From positions 2,728,001 to 2,792,000 of the forward strand of contig NZ_AP024883.1 of the NCBI RefSeq assembly GCF_024346955.1: a stretch of 64,000 bases of DNA. Direction: 5' to 3'. This DNA is from Vibrio mangrovi (GTDB taxonomy: Bacteria > Pseudomonadota > Gammaproteobacteria > Enterobacterales > Vibrionaceae). Made by a program: the position numbers and the translations under genes. Positions 1-7,350 of the stretch are shown piece after piece. The first letter of the stretch is position 1, and each line of letters opens with the position of its first letter. The notes below the pieces were generated by a model. It was given only the letters and a program-made list of their open reading frames with translations. It did no database searches and was not told the DNA's origin.

Positions 1-1
1 C

Positions 2-517
2 GGCGGAACGGCGGATATGGTCAGCCTGACCAACTCTAAATTTGAGAACAACGAATACGGGCTGATTCTGGGTTATCCGGAAGATACTCAGGCGGCGGCC
101 GATAAGTATACCGGTTATCCGCGTATGACCATCGCTCATAACGACTTCGAAAATCTCGATGTCCGGGCGCCGGGTCTGATGCGTTACGGTCAGTTCGACG
201 TGTATAACAACCACATCGATGACTTTAATCTGGGCTTTACCGCAGCGAGCAACGCCACAATTTTCTCTGAATCCAACTTCTTTGAGAATGGCCGGAACGG
301 CGGCGGACAGGCAAGTCTGTCAGGAATGCTGGATGACAAAGGCAATGCACACTTTACCGATGTCGGCAGCAATATCAGCGTCCAGAACCAGAAATCCGGT
401 GAAACTTCCTGGCGCGGCGGGCCTTATGAACGCAATGTCAGCAGTGCCGAAGCCGCAAAACAGTTCGCGACAGAAAATGCCGGCGTACAGGATGGTACAC
501 TGAAGTTTGCCGGTTAA
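2..517 (+). CDS. Pectate lyase, family PL1-like (3' part only)
   Basis: The reading frame is already open at the left edge, so only the C-terminal 171 or so residues are seen; the signal peptide and N-terminal half lie outside. The visible part has the parallel beta-helix look of PL1 pectate lyases: an RxPxxR motif (RAPGLMR), which in this family holds the catalytic arginine, followed by the conserved turn 'YNNHIDDFNLGF' and 'SESNFFEN'. Known members cleave polygalacturonate by beta-elimination outside the cell or in the periplasm. Family assignment rests on these motifs; exact substrate is unknown. A 258-bp gap with a structured segment separates it from the next gene. Confidence 0.8.
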   Translation, partial: GGTADMVSLTNSKFENNEYGLILGYPEDTQAAADKYTGYPRMTIAHNDFENLDVRAPGLMRYGQFDVYNNHIDDFNLGFTAASNATIFSESNFFENGRNGGGQASLSGMLDDKGNAHFTDVGSNISVQNQKSGETSWRGGPYERNVSSAEAAKQFATENAGVQDGTLKFAG

Positions 518-523
518 CCGTCT

Positions 524-551
524 GTTGAGTAAAGCCAGTTGAGTAAAACCA
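524..551 (+). repeat. Two tandem 14-bp direct repeats
   Basis: GTTGAGTAAAGCCA at 524-537 is followed at once by GTTGAGTAAAACCA at 538-551 (13 of 14 identical), just after the pectate lyase stop codon. No function is evident. Confidence 0.6.
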
Positions 552-638
552 ATCTGATTGGTGAAACCTGAGCAAAAGAATTTATGCCGACAGTCAAACT
601 TCATGATTGATAGCACCGGAAGATGACAATATGATGTA

Positions 639-686
639 GGGTGTGTTGAGTCATATCATGCTCGTCATGAGCGGACTCATCCACCC
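639..686 (+). other. Long stacked hairpin in the leader of the ABM-domain gene
   Basis: Nested inverted repeats can pair in one stem: GGGTG (639-643) with CACCC (682-686), TGAGTC (647-652) with GACTCA (674-679), and GCTC (660-663) with GAGC (669-672). No T-run follows, so it is not a standard Rho-independent terminator. It lies between the pectate lyase and the small gene at 776 and may be a weak terminator or a structured 5' leader. Confidence 0.5.
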
Positions 687-775
687 ATAAAAACGATGAT
701 GTTTGCCATCATACAGGGCTGGTATGTTCCGCCTGTTACTTTTTTCAGCTTCACGCATACTTCAGGAGGAAGTAT

Positions 776-1063
776 ATGTACGTTGTTACGGTGACTTTTA
801 CTGTTGTCCCCGAGTCGTTTGAGTCATTTATCAAGCTATCGATGGCTAATGCCGATGCCGCAAAAGACGAGCCCGGATGTCTGCAATTTGATATTTGCTG
901 GAATGATAAAGAGAAGCAGGTGTTTTTCTATGAACTGTACGGTTCAGAAGAAGAGTTCAATACTCATCTGCAAACCGAACATTTTCTGCTGTTTGATCAG
1001 AAAACCGGGCCAATGGTTACCGATAAAAAATCCGTCACCTATACGCGGATTCATATGGCCTGA
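776..1063 (+). CDS. Small antibiotic-biosynthesis-monooxygenase (ABM) domain protein, LsrG-like
   Basis: This 95-residue protein has the ferredoxin-like ABM fold pattern: an N-terminal beta strand (YVVTVTFTV), a helix with 'FIKLSMANADAAKDEPGC', the core 'FDICWNDKEKQVFFYELYGSEEEFNTHL', and a final strand. Length and pattern match LsrG (autoinducer-2-phosphate processing) and YgiN-type quinol monooxygenases, which act in the cytoplasm. No lsr transport genes lie nearby, so an AI-2 role is not supported; the substrate is unknown. A strong Shine-Dalgarno (AGGAGG about 8 bases upstream) fixes the start. It is a lone gene that ends at a convergent terminator. Confidence 0.75.
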   Translation: MYVVTVTFTVVPESFESFIKLSMANADAAKDEPGCLQFDICWNDKEKQVFFYELYGSEEEFNTHLQTEHFLLFDQKTGPMVTDKKSVTYTRIHMA

Positions 1064-1089
1064 TCAATTGACAGAATGATTTATTATCA

Positions 1090-1118
1090 GGCACCTGCCA
1101 AGGCAGGTGCCGATATTT
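1090..1118. terminator. Convergent hairpin terminator
   Basis: GGCACCTGCC (1090-1099) and GGCAGGTGCC (1102-1111) form a perfect 10-bp inverted repeat, followed by a T-rich stretch on the plus strand and, read on the minus strand, by an A/T-rich stretch. It lies between two convergent genes and probably serves both. Confidence 0.8.
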
Positions 1119-1121
1119 TAT

Positions 1122-3014
1122 TTATGCATTCACCGAACGTAATCTTGCCTGACGCATTTTCTTCAGCGTGATACAGGTCAGTGCTGTGACGACTGCGCCA
1201 ATAGCCATACAGAACAGTGCCAGCAATGGTTTGTTCATCGCTCCCAACAGAGCAACCACCGGGCCACCGTGTGCCACACTATCCGTAATACCGAATGAGA
1301 AAGCCATGACAGCGGCAACCATTGAACCCAGCATATTCGCCGGAATCACTGACACCGGATCCTGCGCCGCGAACGGAATCGCACCTTCGGAAATCCCGAC
1401 CAGTCCCATTGCTCCGGCTGCTTTACCGGCTTCCAGCTCTGACGCTTCAAACAGGTTCAGTTTCCGGCCAAGGACAGTTGCCAGTCCCATACCAAGCGGA
1501 GCAACCGGAATCGCACAAGCCATCGCGCCCATAAACTGAGTCTGACCACTGGCAATCATGCCGACGGAAAACAGGAATGCCACTTTGTTAAACGGCCCGC
1601 CCATATCAAACCCGGCCAGACCACCCAGCACAATCCCCAGCAATACCATATTCCCGGTACTCATAGTGGTCAGCAGTTCAGTCATGCCATGCATCAGGCT
1701 GGCAATCGGTGCACCGATGACAAAGATAAACAGACCGGAAATAAACAGCGCACCGGTAATCGGTGCGATCATAATCGGCACCAGCGGCTGAATCATTTTG
1801 TGGTAGTTAAAGCTGGTCAGCCAGCGGATAAAATAGCCCACCAGCAAACCGGCAATAATCGCACCGATAAAGCCAGTTCCGGCATCCGCATCGTAGAATG
1901 AACCGTTATTGGCAATCCAGCCACCGATCATTCCCGGCGCTAATGCAGGGCGGTCGGCGATCGCATAGGCAATATAACCGGCCAGGATCGGAATCATCAG
2001 CTGGAAAGAAACCACACCGACATCCAGTACTTTATTCCACAAACTACCTTTAGGAATCGCCATACCGGCTTCGGTCGGTTCACCGCCAATTGCCAGTGCC
2101 AGCGCAATCAACAGACCACCGGCAACCACAAACGGGATCATATGCGATACCCCATTCATCAGATAACGGTATAACTCAGGCCGGTTCACTGAAGGCTCGG
2201 CATCACGAGCAACACTATGAGAATCAGGCTGGTAAACCGGCGCCTGTAATGCTTTGTGAATCAGTCCCTGAGCATCACGGATCGGCTCTTTTACTCCGGA
2301 CTCAATCAGTTTTTTTCCGGCAAAGCGGGACATTTCCACCTGTTTGTCACTGGAAACAATAATCGCATCAGCCGCTTCGATTTCTTCGGCCGTCGGGCTG
2401 TTTTTCACCCCAATCGAACCATTGGTTTCAACTTTGATCTGATAGCCCAGCGCTGCGGCACCTTTTTCCAGCGACTCGGCTGCCAAATAAGTATGCGCAA
2501 TCCCGGTCGGGCAGCCAGTCACACCGATCAGAAACCCGTTTTCTCCGGAAGACTGAGGTGTTGGTTCCGACTTCGCCAACAGCAGTTCCAGTGCTTCCTG
2601 TTCGGTTTCTGCGGCAAAAAACTGCTCGGTGAATCCTTCTTCAATCAGCTTGGCGGAGAGTTCTGCCAACACTTCGACATGGTGATTCGCGTTACCATCG
2701 GGAGAAGCAATCATAAAAAAGAGTTTCGATGGCAGGCCGTCTTCGGCACCATAATCAATGCCCTGACGACTGATACCGACCACAACGGCAGGTTCGGTCA
2801 CGGCAGTACTTTTGGCGTGTGGAATCGCGACACCGTCATCAAAGCCGGTATTGCCAAGGGCTTCTCTGGCATAAATGTCGCTCAGAAATTGTTGTTGATC
2901 GGTGATGCGCCCTTCTGCTGCCAGCATTCCGGCCAGCTCTGCAAGTACTTCTTCTTTGGTGGTTGACGAAAGATTCAGTTGAATCAATCGCTGTGAGATA
3001 AGCTTGGTAATCAT
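1122..3014 (-). CDS. PTS fructose/mannose-family EIIABC permease
   Basis: A 630-residue three-domain sugar phosphotransferase. EIIA occupies about residues 1-150 with the phospho-histidine His66 (GVAIPHAKS). EIIB lies at about 160-260 with the phospho-cysteine Cys168 (TGCPTGIAHTY). EIIC lies at about 280-620 with roughly eight to ten hydrophobic segments. It should take up a hexose or related sugar across the inner membrane and release it phosphorylated. The domain order A-B-C and the neighbours (AraC regulator, EIIA-like, EIIB) resemble the V. cholerae locus around VC1823-VC1826, which has been linked to mannose uptake; that parallel is from memory. The start has a good ribosome site (GGGGAACGAAC before ATG). 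Substrate not provable from sequence. Confidence 0.9.
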   Translation of the reverse strand: MITKLISQRLIQLNLSSTTKEEVLAELAGMLAAEGRITDQQQFLSDIYAREALGNTGFDDGVAIPHAKSTAVTEPAVVVGISRQGIDYGAEDGLPSKLFFMIASPDGNANHHVEVLAELSAKLIEEGFTEQFFAAETEQEALELLLAKSEPTPQSSGENGFLIGVTGCPTGIAHTYLAAESLEKGAAALGYQIKVETNGSIGVKNSPTAEEIEAADAIIVSSDKQVEMSRFAGKKLIESGVKEPIRDAQGLIHKALQAPVYQPDSHSVARDAEPSVNRPELYRYLMNGVSHMIPFVVAGGLLIALALAIGGEPTEAGMAIPKGSLWNKVLDVGVVSFQLMIPILAGYIAYAIADRPALAPGMIGGWIANNGSFYDADAGTGFIGAIIAGLLVGYFIRWLTSFNYHKMIQPLVPIMIAPITGALFISGLFIFVIGAPIASLMHGMTELLTTMSTGNMVLLGIVLGGLAGFDMGGPFNKVAFLFSVGMIASGQTQFMGAMACAIPVAPLGMGLATVLGRKLNLFEASELEAGKAAGAMGLVGISEGAIPFAAQDPVSVIPANMLGSMVAAVMAFSFGITDSVAHGGPVVALLGAMNKPLLALFCMAIGAVVTALTCITLKKMRQARLRSVNA

Positions 3015-3070
3015 GTTCGTTCCCCGTTCTGTTTTGTCTGCCAGGCTTCCAGCGGCATGTGATAACCATA

Positions 3071-3134
3071 TCTGTTTATAACTATGTCTGTTTATAACTA
3101 TGTCTACTTATAAACATGTCTACTTATAAACATG
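3071..3134. repeat. Four tandem 16-bp repeats upstream of the EIIABC gene
   Basis: Units at 3071-3086 and 3087-3102 read TCTGTTTATAACTATG; units at 3103-3118 and 3119-3134 read TCTACTTATAAACATG. A degenerate fifth copy (GATAACCATA) precedes them at about 3061-3070. All carry a TTATAA core. They sit 57 bp upstream of the EIIABC start, inside its probable promoter or leader, and may be regulator sites or a variable-length spacer. Confidence 0.85.
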
Positions 3135-3135
3135 T

Positions 3136-3165
3136 CAGTCCCGGTAAGACCAGTCCCCGTAAGAG
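3136..3165. repeat. Two tandem 15-bp repeats
   Basis: CAGTCCCGGTAAGAC (3136-3150) is followed directly by CAGTCCCCGTAAGAG (3151-3165), 13 of 15 identical. They continue the repeat-rich stretch of the divergent PTS/araC region. Confidence 0.65.
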
Positions 3166-3171
3166 CATCAA

Positions 3172-3214
3172 TGTGATGACCTGAATATTCAGGTAACGAA
3201 AATATTGTGATGAC
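3172..3214. promoter_or_regulatory. Perfect 16-bp palindrome flanked by direct repeats
   Basis: ACCTGAATATTCAGGT (3179-3194) is a perfect palindrome. The 9-mer TGTGATGAC abuts it on the left (3172-3180) and recurs at 3206-3214. The location between divergent EIIABC and araC genes suggests an operator, possibly for the adjacent AraC protein or for another sugar regulator (inference). Confidence 0.5.
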
Positions 3215-3380
3215 TGCCCCTGTAACTTGATAGTGAAACAACAATGCATTTACTGGAGGATTGTATCATCATGATTCAAATGTGATCTGTATCGGCCTCT
3301 GTGGCTTATATTCTCCTCACCAATCGTGAATAATATTTATATCAATAGTCAATAAATGGTGCGAAGACAGAATGATGCAT

Positions 3381-3434
3381 GGTTATAACAAGAGGAATGG
3401 TTATAACAAAATGAACGGTCATAACAAGATGAAT
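3381..3434. repeat. Three tandem 18-bp repeats just upstream of the araC-type gene
   Basis: Units GGTTATAACAAGAGGAAT (3381-3398), GGTTATAACAAAATGAAC (3399-3416) and GGTCATAACAAGATGAAT (3417-3434) lie 40-94 bp before the regulator's start. A degraded fourth unit follows at 3435-3452. The core TTATAA is shared with the 16-bp array near the divergent gene. The array probably lies in the promoter or untranslated leader of the regulator. Confidence 0.85.
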
Positions 3435-3474
3435 GATCGTAAAATCCTGCGCAAATGAGTGCCGGTAGAAAACC

Positions 3475-4323
3475 ATGAGCCAAGTATTTCATCACCTGAT
3501 TGAAGCAATTATTGACGAGCGGGAGTGCTGTCAGCGCATCTGGTTTGCCGGAGATCAACACACACCACCGCCATTCAGTTATCAGGTGAACTTTCCCCGG
3601 CTGGAAATTGCACTCAAAGGCAATTACTGCAATCAGATTGAAGACGAATTGCACGGAATCAGCACCATCAATATTCAGTCAGGGAACGCGCTTTATATTC
3701 CACCGAACTGCTGGAATAAACCGGACTGGCAGGACGAATGCTCCGTCATCAGCCTGCTGTACGGACGCAGACAGATCGGATTCAGTTTTGTCGCCAAACG
3801 TAAGGGAACCGAAGGTTTTTACGATGTGCAGAAACACAGTGTGCAGATGCGAACCGGCTATGCGATCGATAATATTCTGGAAAGCCTGAATGCACTGGCC
3901 CGGGAGCCGCAAAAATCACCGATGGATGAACACCTGCTCTGTGCCCTGCTGACTTATACTCAGAGTATTCTCCGCCAGCCGGAGCTTTCAGCCAAAAGCC
4001 GCAGCGAAGATCTCTATCAGGGCATCTGTATTTATATTCAGGAGAATTTTCATCGCGGAATCAGCCGGGATTCGATCGCTTCACGCTTCAGTATTTCCGC
4101 CAATCACCTCTCCCGGCTGTTCCATCAGCAGGGACATATGACGCTGGCCGATTATATCGCCTGGGTGCGGATCGATCGGGCCAAATTCATGCTGAAAAAG
4201 TATCAGTTCCGTCTTAGTGAAGTGGCTGAGCGGTGCGGTTTTCAGGATGTGAATTATTTCTGTCGGGTGTTTAAAACCAAAACCGGCATGACACCCTCGG
4301 AATACCGGACCCGTCTTGATTGA
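3475..4323 (+). CDS. AraC-family transcriptional regulator of the PTS locus
   Basis: A 282-residue protein with an N-terminal cupin-like sensing part (about 1-170) and a C-terminal AraC DNA-binding domain with two helix-turn-helix units (about 185-282, including 'ISRDSIASRFSISANHLSRLFHQQG' split around residue 200, and 'LSEVAERCGFQDVNYFCRVFK'). It diverges from EIIABC and converges with the EIIA-like gene, 9 bp away. It most likely controls these PTS genes in response to a sugar or its phosphate. An in-frame stop lies three codons before the ATG, so this is the earliest ATG; the ribosome site is weak. Confidence 0.88.
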   Translation: MSQVFHHLIEAIIDERECCQRIWFAGDQHTPPPFSYQVNFPRLEIALKGNYCNQIEDELHGISTINIQSGNALYIPPNCWNKPDWQDECSVISLLYGRRQIGFSFVAKRKGTEGFYDVQKHSVQMRTGYAIDNILESLNALAREPQKSPMDEHLLCALLTYTQSILRQPELSAKSRSEDLYQGICIYIQENFHRGISRDSIASRFSISANHLSRLFHQQGHMTLADYIAWVRIDRAKFMLKKYQFRLSEVAERCGFQDVNYFCRVFKTKTGMTPSEYRTRLD

Positions 4324-4332
4324 ACACAAGAG

Positions 4333-5145
4333 TTAATCCGTAGTAAGAGACTGCTCAGAGGACGTCTCCGGCTCACTGTGAGCCATGACATGCAGCAAAA
4401 TCCCCTTCAGGGTTTCTTCCCGTTTCGCATCAAGCAGAAGCTGAACATTCAGATCGTCGATCAGCCAGCGGGTCAGACGGGTCATTGCCGTGACAACCTC
4501 CCGGTTGAGCGGCTGAGGTAACACCAGACCAATCACTAATGATACCGGTGCACACGCCGACTGCCAGTCCAGTGGCTGTGCCAGCGGCATTACCATTAAC
4601 ACCGGCGTTGCAACAGCATCACTCATCACATGTGGCAGAGCCACCCGATTCGGGAGTGCGGTTGTAGAAATCTTTTCCCGCAGACAAAACTGCTCCAGCA
4701 GCTTTCTGGTCTGCCCGGGGGCAATTCGGGCAGCAAGATAATGCAGTGCTGAGAGCTTATCGGCAAATCCGGCGTGACATTCATAATCCCAGCGATACGC
4801 AAATGGCAGAGAAAATGCCGGATGACTGGCAAACAGCTGTTCCGCTGCATGATTTTTGCGGTGTGAAGTGGAGAGCAGAATGGTTTGTTCACTGAGATAT
4901 TCAGTGAACACCATACAGGCCAGTTCAGCATCGAGTCCTTCAATGGCAATCTGACACAGATGCCCGGCACTGTTTTTCAGGCTGAGTACGTTGAGTGACT
5001 GACTGAGCCGGGTATGCTTGCCCCGGCTCAGATTATAAAACACGAAAATCGAACGGAAATAACCGCACAACTGTTTCAGTGCGCTGACCTGCCAGCCAGG
5101 AAGTCCTTCGTCTTTGAGTAAAAAAGTAATCCGGGTGGTAATCAT
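4333..5145 (-). CDS. PTS EIIA-like protein with a degenerate HPr-like N-terminal domain
   Basis: The start is placed at the ATG that overlaps the upstream EIIB stop as ATGA (translational coupling); a TTG 15 bases further up is less likely. The 270-residue product has two parts. Residues 1-87 follow the HPr pattern strand by strand, but the 'GLHxRPA' loop that carries HPr His15 reads GLPGWQV, so the phosphorylatable histidine is gone. Residues about 120-255 form an EIIA of the fructose/Ntr type with His172 (ALPHVMS) kept. It could pass phosphate to the adjacent EIIB or to the EIIABC, or act in regulation. V. cholerae VC1824 is probably its counterpart (memory). Confidence 0.8.
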   Translation of the reverse strand: MITTRITFLLKDEGLPGWQVSALKQLCGYFRSIFVFYNLSRGKHTRLSQSLNVLSLKNSAGHLCQIAIEGLDAELACMVFTEYLSEQTILLSTSHRKNHAAEQLFASHPAFSLPFAYRWDYECHAGFADKLSALHYLAARIAPGQTRKLLEQFCLREKISTTALPNRVALPHVMSDAVATPVLMVMPLAQPLDWQSACAPVSLVIGLVLPQPLNREVVTAMTRLTRWLIDDLNVQLLLDAKREETLKGILLHVMAHSEPETSSEQSLTTD

Positions 5146-5453
5146 GCTTTTCTCAGACAAGTCTCTAAGACTTGTTCGGCGTTGATTAACACTTCTTCAA
5201 TTGAAAAGTGAAAGACCTGACACCCTTTAAAACGGGATTTCTCTTCGATCTCGATATCCGACACAATCATACGGATATCCGCAGCAACAATATCTGCCAC
5301 GGTCAGCTCATTTTCTATCCCCATCGCGCCCTGAGTCTCGACTTTAATCGACACGCCCCGATGACCGGCAGCCCTGAGAAGCTGCTCGGCAGCCATATAT
5401 GTGTGTGCGATTCCGGTCGGACACGCGGTGACGGCAACAACCTTCATGAGCAT
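5142..5453 (-). CDS. PTS fructose-family EIIB component
   Basis: A free-standing EIIB domain of 103 residues with the phosphocysteine loop TACPTGIAHTYMAAE (Cys11). It accepts phosphate from an EIIA histidine and hands it to sugar at an EIIC. No separate EIIC is adjacent, so it either serves the EIIABC nearby or an unlinked permease. It is cotranscribed with the EIIA-like gene (4-bp overlap) and probably with the XRE regulator 19 bp upstream on the same strand. Confidence 0.88.
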   Translation of the reverse strand: MLMKVVAVTACPTGIAHTYMAAEQLLRAAGHRGVSIKVETQGAMGIENELTVADIVAADIRMIVSDIEIEEKSRFKGCQVFHFSIEEVLINAEQVLETCLRKA

Positions 5454-5472
5454 TCCTTTCGATTAACGTTGG

Positions 5473-5937
5473 CTACAACTTCCGTCCGAGACGTTTTTCA
5501 ATCTGTTTCCGCTCCCAGTTCGGGCCAAAAAGATTGAATACCTCAAACACATTCAACCCGTGAGAAATCAGACCGATTCCCCACCCCAGCATCGGCCACC
5601 AGGCCCAGATATAATCACTGTTGACAGAAAAATTAATAATAAACAACAGTGTAATCACCAGACAATAGGTGATGGCATGAGAATAGAATCCTTTGATATC
5701 CCGGACGTAACTGATTGCGCGTTCTTCTTCACTGATTTGACTGGTTTTATGCATATCCTGCTCTCCCTGTAGTTCAGAGAGTTCAATTTCAAAAACGGCC
5801 GCTAATGCATTCAGGGATTCCAGGCTTGGTTTTTGATCACGCTCAATCCGTTGAATCGTCCGGATATTAAGCCCGCTCAACTGCGCCAGTTGTTCCTGTG
5901 ACCACCCTTTTTGCAAACGTCGTTTCCGAATATTCAT
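5473..5937 (-). CDS. XRE-family regulator with a two-helix membrane (2TM) domain
   Basis: Residues 1-55 are a Cro/C1-type helix-turn-helix (WSQEQLAQLSGLNIRTIQRIER). Residues about 80-150 form a 2TM domain with hydrophobic segments at about 87-104 and 111-129 and a basic C-terminus. This fusion predicts a DNA-binding protein anchored in the inner membrane. It lies 19 bp upstream of the EIIB gene on the same strand, which hints at cotranscription, though a functional tie to the PTS is only inferred. Total length 154 residues. Confidence 0.85.
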   Translation of the reverse strand: MNIRKRRLQKGWSQEQLAQLSGLNIRTIQRIERDQKPSLESLNALAAVFEIELSELQGEQDMHKTSQISEEERAISYVRDIKGFYSHAITYCLVITLLFIINFSVNSDYIWAWWPMLGWGIGLISHGLNVFEVFNLFGPNWERKQIEKRLGRKL

Positions 5938-6203
5938 CTTGTTCTCTCTGTCTGAATCGTCAGCAGTAATATTGTCATATCACAGTGAAAAGCAGAACGG
6001 CATCCACCTGACACAAATACGACAGCACCTTTAAATCAATAAGTTAGACAATACCTACACTTTTTCCAGTGATCCGGGTTGTTTCCTTTCTCCGTGATCA
6101 ATGGTGTGAATTCCGGTATTTCCCCGACCAGTATAACCCAATTGACAGAGAACTCAGTGCACTCATTGATAACCCTTCCCGACGACCGCTCTCCTCATAA
6201 GAA

Positions 6204-7127
6204 TTATTTGATATGTATCACCCCGACCAATTCCACATCTTTACTATGCCGCAGATGCTCGTAGAGTTTCTTCGGCGAAGTGTGTTTGGTATGAATTTTC
6301 ATCGTATCCAGCTCACCATTCAACTGGTATTCGGCCTTTTGCAGTAATCCGCCAACAAAGCCGCTACAGTGGGTTTTATAGAACTGTTCATCATTGACCA
6401 GTTTATTCAGATCCCGCTCTGCTTTGTGGCTGAAAGTACTGCTGCGTAATAACCCGCCGGTTCCACGGAGTGAATAGTTGCCGTAATTCTTATCCTGCTC
6501 CCGTTTACCGACACTGAGTTTGCCCTGATTAACTGACTCTTGAGCAATATCTGAATCCTTCAGCCTGAGCACCCGGAATTTCAGATGATGTTCATCTTTC
6601 AATTCTGATTCCCGAATATACCCGGCACCACTGGCTTCCAGAATTTTACCGTCACCGGCATAAAGCATGACATGTGTCATCCCGGAAGATTTGATGTGGA
6701 ACGGATTCGAAATGAACTGCGCTGCGGAGATCGAAAAGTGTGTCATTCTGGAGGTTGAATCCTGCATAAACAGGATATCGCCCTGGCAAAGATCACTCAT
6801 TGATAATTTCGGCAGATGATCAATCGCAGAGGTTGATGATGCTTTCACCATAGACAACTTCTGCCCACCAACATCATTTCCCTGTTCACCGGAAATATCC
6901 TCACGGCGTACAGACTGACCCGGATTGCCAGAAAAAGCCTCTTTCTCCGCTAACAGCTCCGTCGCCTGTGAAAAAAAAGCCATACCGTCACTGGAGCTAT
7001 GCGCTTTAAGAGCGACCTGAAAACTGTTTCCCCCGGATTGTAACTGGCCTTTTTTCTCCTGCTCATGAACATTCATTCCCATCAGCGAAGTATTCACCAC
7101 ACCATGATCAGCTACACGATCAACCAT
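6204..7127 (-). CDS. Permuted papain-fold (YiiX/NlpC-P60-like) cysteine hydrolase with long N-terminal extension
   Basis: A 307-residue protein. The first 105 residues are polar, rich in Ser, Gly, Gln and Glu, with no signal peptide and little predicted order. The C-terminal part has the circularly permuted papain-like layout: 'CQGDILF' at 114, then His152 in 'THVMLYAGDGKILEAS' with Glu164, and the candidate nucleophile Cys254 in 'HCSGFVGGLL' near the end. Such enzymes are amidases, peptidases or acyl-transferring enzymes acting on peptidoglycan, lipids or proteins. The disordered, uncleavable N-terminus recalls proteins exported by type III or type VI machines, but no such genes are in the window. 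Possibly monocistronic. Function not identified. Confidence 0.65.
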   Translation of the reverse strand: MVDRVADHGVVNTSLMGMNVHEQEKKGQLQSGGNSFQVALKAHSSSDGMAFFSQATELLAEKEAFSGNPGQSVRREDISGEQGNDVGGQKLSMVKASSTSAIDHLPKLSMSDLCQGDILFMQDSTSRMTHFSISAAQFISNPFHIKSSGMTHVMLYAGDGKILEASGAGYIRESELKDEHHLKFRVLRLKDSDIAQESVNQGKLSVGKREQDKNYGNYSLRGTGGLLRSSTFSHKAERDLNKLVNDEQFYKTHCSGFVGGLLQKAEYQLNGELDTMKIHTKHTSPKKLYEHLRHSKDVELVGVIHIK

Positions 7128-7350
7128 AAACCTATCTTTACCCCTCTGACTTCATTCATTGTTGTCGATTGCCGGAAAATCCTGTCAAACACTAGGTAAA
7201 ACGGTTTCATATCATGTTTGCAGGCCGGCTCAGGTAGTAAGTGGCAAGATGTGCTGAAAGTTCCTTCGGGAAAATAACTTTTCAGGACTGAATGGAGATT
7301 TATCTCCGGGAATCAGAACATTCCGACGATAGCAGAAAAAGAAGATACGA

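Noticed and set aside
2256..2966. Long plus-strand frame (236 codons) opposite the EIIABC gene
   Set aside because: It lies wholly within the strongly conserved EIIA-EIIB coding region on the opposite strand and shows no family features.
3278..3296. AAATGTGATCTGTATCGGC as a CRP site upstream of the araC-type gene
   Set aside because: Only the left half matches the consensus; the right half (TCGGC) does not. Too weak to list as a feature.
6079..6264. 61-codon plus-strand frame between the XRE gene and the papain-like gene
   Set aside because: It runs into the papain-like coding sequence on the other strand and lacks a ribosome site or recognisable sequence.
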